A stretch of DNA of 64,000 nucleotides, taken from contig JBFXCU010000003.1 in assembly GCA_050181835.1 (NCBI GenBank), forward strand, positions 62,001 through 126,000, written 5' to 3'. Positions 15,510-24,575 of the stretch are shown here, in pieces (the stretch's first letter is position 1; each line of letters begins with the position of its first letter). The translations under genes and the position numbers were made by a program. Source of the DNA: CAILZL01 sp050181835 (GTDB lineage: Bacteria > Pseudomonadota > Gammaproteobacteria > Steroidobacterales > Steroidobacteraceae). The notes beneath the pieces were generated by a model. It was not told the DNA's origin and did no database searches. It was given only the letters and a program-made list of their open reading frames with translations.

Positions 15510-16928
15510 CTACACCAGTACGTTCTTAAACTGCCACGGATCACTGTTATCGATATCTTCCGGGAATAGTCGGCCGCGATCCTCAAGCGGCGTCCAGTCG
15601 GTATATTCGCCCACCACTGGCCCCAGATAAGGCGTACAGATTTCCAAACAGCGGCGGAAATCCATTTCATCTGGCTCCACCATGCCACGATTCGGATTTT
15701 CAATCGCCCAGATCAAGCCAGACAACACAGATACACACACCTGCAAGCTGGTCGCATTGTTGTATGGTGCAAGTTGCCGCGCTTCAGCGCAACTCAGCTG
15801 CGAACCGTACCAATACGCACCTTTCGCATGCCCTGCCAGCAGCACACCCAGCTCATCAATACCATCGACAATCTCGTCCATCAACAAGCGCTGTTGTTCC
15901 TGCTGATTCCAATTGCGACCAGCCAACTCATGCACTGACAACACGGCATCATCACAAGGGTGATAGGCATAGTGTACCGTTGGACGGTAGACCACTGCCT
16001 CGTCCTGTTTGACAGTGTAGTAATCAGACACAGAAATCGATTCACTGTGAGTAATCAGAAACGCACGAATGCTTCCAGATATCGGCGTCCAGGTCCGCAC
16101 ACGGGTGCCAGCACCTGGCCGCATCAAGTAAATCGCGTTGCCACGACCAAAATCATGATGGCGCCCTTCACGTGGCAGGGTTTTTTCGTGTGTACCCCAA
16201 CCCAGCTCAGCGGGCTGGCACCCTTCACTGACAAAGCCATCGATCGACCAAGTATTAACGAACTCACCCACCTGCTTGGAAATGTTGGCAACCTGAGTGT
16301 CACGCTCAGCCACGTGAATGACCTTCACACCTAATTGCTTTGCCAATGCCGCCCATTGCTCACGAGTTAATGGCTCTGACACTTGCACCCCGGTGTCGGC
16401 AGCGATATTGAGCAGCGCCTGCTTGATTAGGTACGAGACCAAGCCGGGATTGGCACCATGCGTGAGCACGGCCGTTGCCCCCTCCCGCCCAAGCTCATCA
16501 CGCAAGGTCAATGCGGCTTCACGCAAGGCATAGTTGGAACGTTGCGATGGTGTCAGAGATGGATCAGTGTAAAACCCTAACCATGGCTCAATACAGGTGT
16601 CGAGATACAGAGCCCCGGCAGTGGCGCACAACCGCACCAAATCCAGACTGGATACATCCACCGAAAGATTGAGTAGAAAATCACCTTTGCTTAGCAAGGG
16701 CTGCAACACCGCAAGATAATTCTCAGGGGTTAGCACCTGCTTAACAAACTTGATCCCATATGCTTGGGCTTCTGCTTCGCCACGCGCATCTGAAGTGACA
16801 ATGGTAATGCGATCTTTGTCGATATCGATGTGGCGCAAAATCAATGGCAACACACCTTGACCAATACTGCCAAAACCAACAAATACCAGGCGACCAGAAA
16901 ATTTGGCGTGTATGGGAAACCGGCTCAT
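15510..16928 (-). CDS. hss: Homospermidine synthase
   Basis: A 472-residue bacterial homospermidine synthase (saccharopine dehydrogenase-like fold). It uses NAD as a prosthetic hydride carrier to join two putrescines, or putrescine with spermidine. Visible: the Rossmann loop VFVGFGSIGQGVLPL near residue 15, DTCIEPWLGFYTD, LTHGANPGLVSYLIKQAL, GWGTHEKTLP, AYHPCDDAVLSVHEL and GAYWYGSQLS. This matches the family known from Blastochloris viridis. The nearby speA (18002) makes agmatine, a putrescine precursor, so both belong to polyamine supply. Convergent with greB. Confidence 0.92.
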   Translation of the reverse strand: MSRFPIHAKFSGRLVFVGFGSIGQGVLPLILRHIDIDKDRITIVTSDARGEAEAQAYGIKFVKQVLTPENYLAVLQPLLSKGDFLLNLSVDVSSLDLVRLCATAGALYLDTCIEPWLGFYTDPSLTPSQRSNYALREAALTLRDELGREGATAVLTHGANPGLVSYLIKQALLNIAADTGVQVSEPLTREQWAALAKQLGVKVIHVAERDTQVANISKQVGEFVNTWSIDGFVSEGCQPAELGWGTHEKTLPREGRHHDFGRGNAIYLMRPGAGTRVRTWTPISGSIRAFLITHSESISVSDYYTVKQDEAVVYRPTVHYAYHPCDDAVLSVHELAGRNWNQQEQQRLLMDEIVDGIDELGVLLAGHAKGAYWYGSQLSCAEARQLAPYNNATSLQVCVSVLSGLIWAIENPNRGMVEPDEMDFRRCLEICTPYLGPVVGEYTDWTPLEDRGRLFPEDIDNSDPWQFKNVLV

Positions 16929-17034
16929 TTCATTCAGATCCTCGCAACCAATACGTCATTGGCCTACGAGTGTACTGAAATCGCGCCACATACCGAACTG
17001 GTTTTAATACCAGCCGGACAAAAAACACGGTAAT

Positions 17035-17697
17035 TCAGCTGCGCCAGTGCGGCGGATAGGTGCGCTCATAGCCAGGCAGGGCCTCGACACGCCGCACCCA
17101 AGCAGCGATAGCGGGGAAATGGATCTCCAACGGTTCGAATGGCGTAACCAACTCATCGGCTTCGCGACGCGCAAGAGCACGCTGCAATACCTTAATTGAC
17201 GGGAACATAATGACATCAACAGCGGAAAACTGATCACCGACAGGCCATTGCGCCTGCAACAGTACATTCTCTATTTTGTGCGCCTCACTGACGACCACCT
17301 CTAGAGACCTCCTTACTTGATCCAGTCTAGATTCAAGCGCGTCGAGAAAAATAGCGGTAATGATCTTGTTGATATGGCCCTCCACATACACTTGGAATTC
17401 GCAGATGCTGCGCATAATGTTGCCCGCTTCTTCAGCGTCACGACCAAATAACGGGGCCTTTGGATATTGGCGATCCAGATAAGTCAGGATTGCCAGCGGC
17501 TCATAACAAACATACTCACCCTCTTTGAGAACCGGCACGCGCCCACGTGGATTGAGCTTGAGCATTTCTGGCGAGCAATGCTCCTGTTTGGCGAGATCAA
17601 GCGGACGCGACAAGTATCGCAATTGTTTGAACTCCAGCGCGAGTAGCACCCGCCAAGAGTAGACACTACCGCTGCCCCAATACACTTCAATAGCCAT
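17035..17697 (-). CDS. Glutathione S-transferase family protein
   Basis: A 220-residue GST with an N-terminal thioredoxin-like domain (about 1-80) and a helical C-terminal domain. The G-site is visible: YWGSGSVYSWRVLLALE with Ser at the catalytic position, NPRGRVPVLKEGEYVCYEPL with cis-Pro after Val and the Glu/Pro pair. The frame is open to 17742, but MAIEVYWG at 17697 is the sensible start. A C-terminal motif SAVDVIMFPSIKVLQR corresponds to the N-capping box. Substrate unknown; single gene. Confidence 0.88.
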   Translation of the reverse strand: MAIEVYWGSGSVYSWRVLLALEFKQLRYLSRPLDLAKQEHCSPEMLKLNPRGRVPVLKEGEYVCYEPLAILTYLDRQYPKAPLFGRDAEEAGNIMRSICEFQVYVEGHINKIITAIFLDALESRLDQVRRSLEVVVSEAHKIENVLLQAQWPVGDQFSAVDVIMFPSIKVLQRALARREADELVTPFEPLEIHFPAIAAWVRRVEALPGYERTYPPHWRS

Positions 17698-18001
17698 GAC
17701 TGCTCGTTTGCTTGTCGATTTCCTGATTCTAACCACCCACATCCGATCAAGATAGCACCACCTGTCGTGACGCCGCGCTCACACCTAACGTATGATGCAC
17801 AGCACAGCTGCATGAGACGATTTCATGAGTACACTTCGCTGCAACACACTGATCTCCGCCAGCACATTGCATCAACACCTCCATGATCCACGGCTGGTGA
17901 TAATTGATTGTCGTTGAAGCGAAGCTCTATGCAGATCAGGTTGCAGTGGGCCACGACAGCAAATAGCGCGCAACCGACGCACAAATTAATACGGACGAGA
18001 T

Positions 18002-19915
18002 ATGAATCCACCATGGACTATTGAACAAGCGGCGCAGTTGTATCAACAATCAGCCTGGGGTCGAGATTATTTCGGCATCAATGCACAAGGCCATGTAGTA
18101 GTACGGCCCAATACCAATGCCGCACAGGAAATTGATCTGTTTGAAGTCATGCAGGGACTTCAGGCACGCGATCTGAACGCGCCGGTAGTGGTGCGCTTTT
18201 CCGACATCCTGAAGCATCGTCTGACACGGCTGCATAACGTGTTTGCCCAAGCCATCAGTGACAACAAATATCAACAGCATTACTGCGCGGTGTTTCCCAT
18301 CAAGGTCAACCAACAACGACTGGTGGTAGAAGAAGTCTATCGCTATGGCGCGCCCTATAACTTCGGCCTGGAGGCTGGTTCTAAACCAGAGCTCCTGGCA
18401 GTAATGGCCCTGACTGAAAATGCACCACAACGCATGATTGTGTGCAATGGCTTCAAGGACGACAGCTACATAGAAGCCGTGATTCTGGCCACCAAACTGG
18501 GGCGCTGCATCGTGCCAGTAGTTGAGAACTTCAGCGAGTTGCAGCTCATTCTCAAACATGCCGACCATTACAAGGTACGACCACGTATTGGAGTGCGGGT
18601 AAAACTGGCCAGCGAAGGCGCAGGTCGCTGGCGACACTCAGCCGGAGATCACTCAAAATTCGGTTTGCTGGTCAGCGAAATACTGGAACTGGTTGAGGTA
18701 TTGAAGTCACGACAAATGCTCGATTGCCTGCAACTGGTTCACTGCCACCCCGGCAGCCAGCTACATGACATTCGGCGCGTCAAGGAAACCATCAGTGAAC
18801 TCGCGCATGTGTACGCCGAGCTGAAACTACTCGGCGCCGACCTGAAATATCTCGACATCGGCGGCGGATTGGGCGTGGATTACGACGGCAGTAATAGCAA
18901 CTACGAATCATCCATGAACTATTCGCTGCAGGAATATGCCAGCGAAGTGGTATACCGCATCGCCAGTGTATGTAACGCACGCAACATCGCTCATCCAATC
19001 ATCGTCAGCGAGTCTGGCCGCGCTACCGCCGCACATCACAGCGTGCTGTTGTTCAATGTACTGGGTCGTTCGCGGCTGGATCATTTTCAAGTCGACGCCC
19101 CTGCGCACACCATTCACCAACAACACCCCCAATGCTTGCTGGATTTACGTGACGCCTATGAAAGCATCAGCGACACGCGCCTCATTGAATGCTATCACGA
19201 CGCCACGCAAGCTCGCATCGATGCCTTGCAAATGTTCAAGTTAGGTTATCTAAGCCTGGAATATCGCGGCTTGGCGGAACGGTGGTTCTGGGCAACCTGC
19301 ACGCGGATTCGTGATCGGTGCCGCCAGTTACAGAAAGTCCCTGAATCACTACTGGAACTCGATAGCATGTTATCCGACACCTACTTCTGTAACTTCTCGC
19401 TATTTCAATCGCTACCAGACAGCTGGGCGATCGATCAGCTGTTTCCTATCATGCCCATCCATCGACTACAGGAGCGCCCAACTCGGCAAGCCGTGTTGGC
19501 TGACATTACCTGTGACTCGGACGGCAAGATCGATCAGTTTGTCGGTCATGGCCATACGCCACGCAGCCTCGCCGTACATGAACTGGATGATAACGACTAT
19601 TTTCTAGGCGTATTCTTGGTCGGCGCGTACCAGGAAACGCTGGGAGATTTGCACAACTTATTTGGCGACACTCACGTTGTACATATTCGCCTACATGATG
19701 AAGGCGGCTGGTGGATCGAAGAAATCGTCAAAGGCGATACCGCTGCCGAGGTACTAAGTTATATGCAATATAGTGCCGATGAGCTATACCCCAAGCTGGC
19801 ACGTGACTGTGAACGCGCCGTACGCGAACAACGCCTGACTTTGCAAGAAAGTCAGGCGTTACGCCGCTTCTACGAATCCGAGTTAAATGGTTATACCTAC
19901 CTAGAAGCAGACTGA
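18002..19915 (+). CDS. speA: Biosynthetic arginine decarboxylase
   Basis: A 637-residue PLP enzyme making agmatine from arginine, the entry to putrescine. PLP-binding Lys101 lies in CAVFPIKVNQQ, the glycine-rich phosphate loop in YLDIGGGLGVDYDG, and the C-terminal sheet domain carries DITCDSDGKIDQFV with the substrate-binding Cys-Asp. Length and motifs fit SpeA, not the acid-inducible AdiA. No agmatinase or agmatine deiminase is nearby. Near the 3' end the coding sequence contains a perfect 13-base inverted repeat (19830-19860). Confidence 0.97.
   Translation: MNPPWTIEQAAQLYQQSAWGRDYFGINAQGHVVVRPNTNAAQEIDLFEVMQGLQARDLNAPVVVRFSDILKHRLTRLHNVFAQAISDNKYQQHYCAVFPIKVNQQRLVVEEVYRYGAPYNFGLEAGSKPELLAVMALTENAPQRMIVCNGFKDDSYIEAVILATKLGRCIVPVVENFSELQLILKHADHYKVRPRIGVRVKLASEGAGRWRHSAGDHSKFGLLVSEILELVEVLKSRQMLDCLQLVHCHPGSQLHDIRRVKETISELAHVYAELKLLGADLKYLDIGGGLGVDYDGSNSNYESSMNYSLQEYASEVVYRIASVCNARNIAHPIIVSESGRATAAHHSVLLFNVLGRSRLDHFQVDAPAHTIHQQHPQCLLDLRDAYESISDTRLIECYHDATQARIDALQMFKLGYLSLEYRGLAERWFWATCTRIRDRCRQLQKVPESLLELDSMLSDTYFCNFSLFQSLPDSWAIDQLFPIMPIHRLQERPTRQAVLADITCDSDGKIDQFVGHGHTPRSLAVHELDDNDYFLGVFLVGAYQETLGDLHNLFGDTHVVHIRLHDEGGWWIEEIVKGDTAAEVLSYMQYSADELYPKLARDCERAVREQRLTLQESQALRRFYESELNGYTYLEAD
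19830..19860. repeat. Perfect 13-base inverted repeat inside speA
   Basis: AACGCCTGACTTT (19830-19842), loop GCAAG, AAAGTCAGGCGTT (19848-19860). It encodes part of the last helix (QRLTLQESQALRR) 55 bases before the stop codon. Confidence 0.85.
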
Positions 19916-20007
19916 AGTCACATTTTGTTTTGCAACTTGTCATCTCGCCGTCATGAACTGCTCCGATACTTTCACTTGCAATACACGGCAACACACAGGT
20001 GAACGCA

Positions 20008-20202
20008 ATGAATCTGGAAACTACAACGCCTATCGACTTCATGACGGCACTACGCCAGCAGCGTGAGCGCAACGACTCGCCCATACCGGATGCACCTAAT
20101 TTGAACGAGTGGCTACAGTATTGGAATGATGAAGAAAGCTTCACTGCCAACATGCGCAATCTAGCCCACTGGATCGCCTGCGCCAAAGCACAAGCCGCTT
20201 AA
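20008..20202 (+). CDS. Small hypothetical protein
   Basis: A 64-residue protein, MNLETTTPIDFMTALRQQRE at its start, with a Trp-rich centre (NEWLQYWNDEESF) and a C-terminal helix (LAHWIACAKAQAA). No domain is recognised. The ATG at 20008 has AGGTG about seven bases upstream; a GTG at 19999 is also in frame. It sits between speA and the Nudix gene on the same strand and may be cotranscribed. Confidence 0.6.
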   Translation: MNLETTTPIDFMTALRQQRERNDSPIPDAPNLNEWLQYWNDEESFTANMRNLAHWIACAKAQAA

Positions 20203-20258
20203 CTCAGGCACCAAAACTAAATTCGCTTACACAGCAGGCAGCCAATCAATAACAATAG

Positions 20259-20279
20259 GGGATGGCAAGTGGCCATCCC
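20259..20279. repeat. Hairpin upstream of the Nudix gene
   Basis: GGGATGGC (20259-20266) and GCCATCCC (20272-20279) with a five-base loop, 18 bases before the ATG at 20297. No T tract, so probably a leader structure rather than a terminator. Confidence 0.5.
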
Positions 20280-20296
20280 GACAGTGAGAGTTGCGC

Positions 20297-20839
20297 ATGA
20301 CTGAAGCGGAAACCTTGATCTACCAAGGACGCGTCATTACCGTAAATATTGAACGTGTACGCCTACCCAATCACAGCGTGGCTGATCTGGAAATAATCCA
20401 CCATCCCGGTGGCGCCGCAATTGTGGCACTGGATACCGCACAGCGCGTTTGTCTACTGTATCAATATCGCCATGCAGCGGGTGGCTGGGTATGGGAATTA
20501 CCTGCAGGAAAAATCGACAACCGCGAACCCCATTTGCAAACTGCACAGCGCGAGTTACAAGAAGAGGCTGGTTGTCACGCAGCTAGCTGGCACTATCTAG
20601 GTGAATACCTCAGTTCACCGGGCGTATTTACCGAAGTGGTACACCTGCATCTAGCTAGTGAACTTACACAGGGTTCGCAACACCCTGAGGAACACGAAGT
20701 ATTTAGAGTTGAATGGCGCCCGTACACAGAGGCATTGGCCATGGCCTATCGTGGTGAAATCCGCGATGGCAAAACGTTAGTGGGGCTGTTCTTGACGCAG
20801 CAACACATCAAGAACAGCACCAGCGAACCTATTTTGTGA
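20297..20839 (+). CDS. Nudix hydrolase, ADP-ribose pyrophosphatase-like
   Basis: A 180-residue Nudix pyrophosphatase. The full Nudix box is present at about residues 72-94: GKIDNRE, seven residues, REL, Q, EEAGC, with the metal-binding glutamates. LLYQYRHAAGGWVWELPAG upstream and a proline in SSPGVFTEVVHLHLA downstream resemble ADP-sugar/ADP-ribose hydrolases (NudF type), where a proline about 16 residues after the box is characteristic. The ATG at 20297 is preferred to the TTG at 20291. Substrate unproven. Confidence 0.88.
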   Translation: MTEAETLIYQGRVITVNIERVRLPNHSVADLEIIHHPGGAAIVALDTAQRVCLLYQYRHAAGGWVWELPAGKIDNREPHLQTAQRELQEEAGCHAASWHYLGEYLSSPGVFTEVVHLHLASELTQGSQHPEEHEVFRVEWRPYTEALAMAYRGEIRDGKTLVGLFLTQQHIKNSTSEPIL

Positions 20840-20988
20840 AGTGTGTGAATCTACGGTCGGGATAACCTGGCTCTGCTGAACGCTGAAACTTGAATATGTA
20901 AAAACCATATTTCTCATTGATAGTATTTTGCGACAATGCACACAACAACTTGTGAGGCATGGCTCAAAGTGAGCACTAATCCGACCTG

Positions 20989-21342
20989 ATGAAGAACCGT
21001 TTCTCAACCACATCTAGCAACATGACTGACTCGGCAATTCGCTTATTGCCTACAGGAACCGTTGAATTCGAAGCCACCGGCAGAGCCGTGTATCAAGGAT
21101 CCTATCAGCATCTGCTGGACAGCCCTTTAATGAATCAAGACCTCACGTTGGCCGATGACATCTTATCCGCAGCCTTGACTCCGCTGGGCAAGGATCAACT
21201 CTCTGCTTCTCCCGCCAACAGGGGCTACAACCCCTACTCACATCAATCGCCAGCGCACACCGTCCGGGTCAAAAAGCCTAGTCTGCGTGAGTTATCCCAA
21301 TGGATTGAAATGAAGAAGCGACTAGAAGCCGAAAGCAAGTAA
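20989..21342 (+). CDS. Hypothetical protein with basic C-terminal helix
   Basis: A 117-residue protein. A middle segment (RGYNPYSHQSP) is followed by HTVRVKKPSLRELSQWIEMK, a basic amphipathic helix. No family is recognised. The start is uncertain: ATG at 20989 or 21022, neither with a good ribosome-binding site. A plus-strand intrinsic terminator 14 bases after the stop supports a real gene. Confidence 0.6.
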   Translation: MKNRFSTTSSNMTDSAIRLLPTGTVEFEATGRAVYQGSYQHLLDSPLMNQDLTLADDILSAALTPLGKDQLSASPANRGYNPYSHQSPAHTVRVKKPSLRELSQWIEMKKRLEAESK

Positions 21343-21356
21343 CCCCACATAAGCCA

Positions 21357-21390
21357 AACCCCCGCAGCGCTACTGCTACGGGGGTTCTTT
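21357..21390 (+). terminator. Intrinsic terminator
   Basis: AACCCCCG (21357-21364) pairs with CGGGGGTT (21379-21386), followed by CTTTAATTA. It lies between the convergent 117-residue ORF and the RRM gene and could serve both. Confidence 0.85.
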
Positions 21391-21413
21391 AATTACTTCG
21401 GCTATGCACGTAT

Positions 21414-21716
21414 TTACCAGCGACCGCCACCACCACCGTAGCCGCGCCCGCCGCCACGACCACCACTGCCGCGCTCACGTTCTTGGGCTTCATTGACACG
21501 CAATGGGCGACCACCCATTTCTTTGCCATTCAACGCCGCAATCGCCTTGGCCGCATCAGCATCTGGCATTTCAACAAAGCCAAAGCCACGCGGCCGACCC
21601 GTTTCACGATCGTTAATCATGGCCACTGAAGTGACAGCACCGAACTCTTCAAACAGTTGACGCAACTCGCCTTCGTTAGCTGAAAACGGCAGGTTGCCCA
21701 CGTATATCTTCGTCAT
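21414..21716 (-). CDS. RRM RNA-binding protein with Gly/Arg tail
   Basis: A 100-residue single-RRM protein of the bacterial/cyanobacterial Rbp type. RNP2 is KIYVGNLPF and RNP1 is RGFGFVEM, with the aromatic residues that stack on RNA. After the RRM (about 1-78) comes a Gly/Arg-rich tail (GGRGGGRGYGGGGGRW). The ATG at 21716 is used because the domain begins MTKIYVGN, and GAGAGAAG precedes it. Such proteins act as RNA chaperones, often in the cold. Single gene. Confidence 0.94.
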   Translation of the reverse strand: MTKIYVGNLPFSANEGELRQLFEEFGAVTSVAMINDRETGRPRGFGFVEMPDADAAKAIAALNGKEMGGRPLRVNEAQERERGSGGRGGGRGYGGGGGRW

Positions 21717-22055
21717 ACAATTACTTCTCTCTGCAAAAAGCCCCGAGCATCCCCATCGATACGTATTATCAATGCGCAATCTTGGTTCACTTCGAGATCT
21801 GGTTCATCATCGGGTTCCGCCCACGCCACAACTCCCTTCAAGGTCGGTGTGGTCAGTTCAGATCCCAGGCATTGGTTCGCAGTCTGGTCGGATTTTTCAG
21901 CTTGGTTATGTGGGCTACGCAACAAGCAGGCCCGACTGACCAAGGCAGAGAAAAAAGCAGGCAAAACAACACGAACTACGCCAGAGCCTACGCCAATGTT
22001 TTTTGCATGGCAACGCAACCCAGTTGCAGCGTTCATTGAACCCACGCCGCCTGCT
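21717..22055. other. Intergenic stretch, nothing supported
   Basis: 339 bases between the RRM gene and metZ, both minus strand. Short open frames on both strands (21782-22039, 21849-22070) have no recognisable product or ribosome-binding site. It should hold the RRM gene promoter and the metZ 3' UTR. Confidence 0.5.
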
Positions 22056-23252
22056 TCAAATCGCGAATAGACCGCGCTGTAAATCTGCTTGTAGGTCAAT
22101 CAGGTCTTCCAGACCCACTGAAATCCGTAATAGCCCCTCGCTAATTCCGGCACGTGCGCGTTCGGCCGCCGTGATGCGAGCGTGAGTGGTCGTCGCTGGG
22201 TGGGTCAAGGTAGTTTTCGCGTCTCCCAGATTGGCGGTAATTGATACCATGCGCGTCGCGTCGATAAATCGCCACGCCGCATCACGACCACCGTCAACCT
22301 CAAAGGCAATAATGCCGCTGAACCCCGATTGTTGCTGGGCCGCCAATGCATGCTGTGGATGCGACCTGAGACCCGCATAGTGAACACGCTTAACTCGCGG
22401 CTGTGATTCCAGCCATTGCGCCAATTGCAACGCAGCCGCCGAATGCGCGCGCATACGCAGCCCCAATGTTTCCAGCCCTTTAAGGAATACCCAAGCATTG
22501 AATGGACTCATGCTCGGGCCTGCGGTACGCAAAAAGCCGAATACGTCCTTACCGACAAATTCTTTACTGCCCACCACCGCACCGCCCACAACACGCCCTT
22601 GCCCATCGAGATACTTGGTGGCGGAATGAATCACCACATCCGCACCCAGCTGCAACGGCTTTTGCAATGCCGGCGTACAAAAGCAGTTATCCACTGCGAA
22701 CAACACATTATGCGCACGGGCAATGTCAGCAATGCCGCGAATATCGCCTATCACCGACAGTGGGTTCGAAGGCGTCTCGAGAAAGAACAATTTAGTATTG
22801 GGTTGCACTGCACCACGCCATGCGTCAAGTTGCTGTGGTGGCACATAGCTGACTGCCACGCCAAACTTGGTCATATAGCGATTGAACAGAGTGGTGATGG
22901 AACCGAATACGCTATCCGAACACACCACATGATCGCCCGCTTTGAGCAGAGTCATACACAGACTCAGGATGGCACCCATCCCCGATGCCGTCGCCACACA
23001 GGCTGCGCCACCTTCCAACGCCGCCAAGCGCTCCTCAAAGCAGCGCACAGTGGGATTGGTAAAGCGCGAATAGACATTCCCCGTTGCACCTTCGACAAAA
23101 TGCGCTGCTGCATCTGCCGCGCTCTTGAACACGAAGCTCGAAGTTGGAAAAATCGGTTCGGAATGCTCACCTTCGTGGGTACGAGCATGACCAGCACGAA
23201 TCGCCAGCGTAGCTAATTGATAGTATTGGGGGTCAAACTCATCATTACTCAT
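22056..23252 (-). CDS. metZ: O-succinylhomoserine sulfhydrylase
   Basis: A 398-residue PLP enzyme making homocysteine directly from O-succinylhomoserine and sulfide. It belongs to the Cys/Met-metabolism family: YSRFTNPTVRCFEERLAALE, SGMGAILSLCMTLLKAGDHV, ETPSNPLSVIGDI, VDNCFCTPALQKPLQLGADV, and the PLP lysine in HSATKYLDGQGRVVGG (about 209). MetZ is preferred over MetB because of the N-terminal THEGEHSEPIFPTSSFVFKS and FLRTAGPSMSPFNAWVFLKG. It stands alone; the 100-base leader may hold a riboswitch-like core. Confidence 0.93.
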   Translation of the reverse strand: MSNDEFDPQYYQLATLAIRAGHARTHEGEHSEPIFPTSSFVFKSAADAAAHFVEGATGNVYSRFTNPTVRCFEERLAALEGGAACVATASGMGAILSLCMTLLKAGDHVVCSDSVFGSITTLFNRYMTKFGVAVSYVPPQQLDAWRGAVQPNTKLFFLETPSNPLSVIGDIRGIADIARAHNVLFAVDNCFCTPALQKPLQLGADVVIHSATKYLDGQGRVVGGAVVGSKEFVGKDVFGFLRTAGPSMSPFNAWVFLKGLETLGLRMRAHSAAALQLAQWLESQPRVKRVHYAGLRSHPQHALAAQQQSGFSGIIAFEVDGGRDAAWRFIDATRMVSITANLGDAKTTLTHPATTTHARITAAERARAGISEGLLRISVGLEDLIDLQADLQRGLFAI

Positions 23253-23354
23253 TGCAACACTCTTTTCAGCCTCACTTGAAACAGCTAGCGTACCTGCAAG
23301 CCGGACAAGGCGCTAATATCAGCTACAAATTGTTACCACCCATCAGGAATTTTC

Positions 23355-24566
23355 ATGACGCCGCAGCCTGCTATGCCCTCTATGCGCTGGGCCTCTGTCA
23401 GCGCCACCGACCGGGCCCTGACCCAAGCGGTTGCGCAGGCGACGGATCGCTTGCTGGAAGCTTTGGGTGGGTGTGAACCTGATTTGGTGCTGGTGTTTGT
23501 CAGCAGCCAGTACCGTAATCACTTTAGTACCTTACCTGGACTGTTGCGCCGCGAATTCGATAGTGCTCAATTGGTTGGATGCCTAGGTGTGAATGTCATT
23601 GGCGCGGGTCGCGAGTCTGCCAATGAGGCCACCGTCGCATTAGTCGGCACCATACTACCCGGCGTCAAGTTACAAACAGCGCATCTGGAACAGTCTGCCA
23701 CGCCACCTCTGTATGCCAACCGCAGCCTGTGGGATAACGCTCTGAACTTAACGGACCAAGTGCCTGAATGTCAGATACTGCTAACCGATCCCTATAGCTT
23801 TAATACCGATGCACTCATCAAGGCGGTCGACCGCCACTATCCACATTGCACCGTTCTCGGTGGTTTAGCCAGCGGCATGGAACACCCCGGCACCGCTTGC
23901 CTCTTATTGAATGAACGCGTCTACAATTCTGGCGCACTATGCCTGTCCATGTCCGGCAATCTTAGCGTCGCGACAATTGTGGCCCAGGGCTGCCGACCGA
24001 TTGGTGAGCCGATGTTTGCCAATGCCACGCATGAAAACCTGATTATGCAGCTGGATGGCAAGGTTCCGCGTGATATTCTCACCGACCTGTATCAAACCAT
24101 CGAACGCAGCGATCGCAAGTTATTTACCGACTCGTTGTTCTTGGGCGTAGCGATGGAACCACAACGCGAACAGTATCAAGCCGGAGATTTTCTAATTCGC
24201 ACCATCCTCGGACTAGATCCTGACAGCGGTGCACTACTGATCAATACGCACCTTGCACCACATAGCGTGGTACAGCTACATCTGCGAGACGCCAAAACCT
24301 CAGCAACAGATTTGCAACAGTTGCTCAGCCACTATCGGGCCAGTAGTGAACAACAGTCACCACGTGGCGTGCTGCTGTTTTCGTGTCTCGGTCGCGGCAC
24401 AGAATTTTATGGCGCTCCGGATCACGACAGCAATGCCTTCAAACAAGTGGTTAGCGACTTACCCATCGGTGGCTTCTTCTGCAACGGTGAAATCGGACCG
24501 GTGCGAGGCGTGACACATTTACATGGCTACACAAGCGTCTTCGGAATTTTCAGCAGCAAGCAATGA
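23355..24566 (+). CDS. FIST domain protein
   Basis: A 403-residue protein with FIST N- and C-domains, thought to sense small ligands such as amino acids. The N-domain (about 40-230) has PDLVLVFVSSQYRNHF and LVGCLGVNVIGAGRE; the C-domain (about 240-385) has GVLLFSCLGRGTEFYG and IGGFFCNGEIGPV, the classic FIST signature (FxCxGRG and GxxxxGEIGP). No signalling output domain is attached and no kinase or cyclase is adjacent. It is convergent with the four-gene operon ending at 24576, ten bases away. Confidence 0.9.
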   Translation: MTPQPAMPSMRWASVSATDRALTQAVAQATDRLLEALGGCEPDLVLVFVSSQYRNHFSTLPGLLRREFDSAQLVGCLGVNVIGAGRESANEATVALVGTILPGVKLQTAHLEQSATPPLYANRSLWDNALNLTDQVPECQILLTDPYSFNTDALIKAVDRHYPHCTVLGGLASGMEHPGTACLLLNERVYNSGALCLSMSGNLSVATIVAQGCRPIGEPMFANATHENLIMQLDGKVPRDILTDLYQTIERSDRKLFTDSLFLGVAMEPQREQYQAGDFLIRTILGLDPDSGALLINTHLAPHSVVQLHLRDAKTSATDLQQLLSHYRASSEQQSPRGVLLFSCLGRGTEFYGAPDHDSNAFKQVVSDLPIGGFFCNGEIGPVRGVTHLHGYTSVFGIFSSKQ

Positions 24567-24575
24567 CCACTTACA

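Noticed and set aside
18050..18637. 195-residue minus-strand frame inside speA
   Set aside because: Fully antisense to a well-conserved gene; a shadow frame.
22416..23216. 266-residue plus-strand open frame
   Set aside because: Lies entirely antisense to metZ, is low in hydrophobic-core patterning and has no recognisable domain; the metZ reading is unambiguous.
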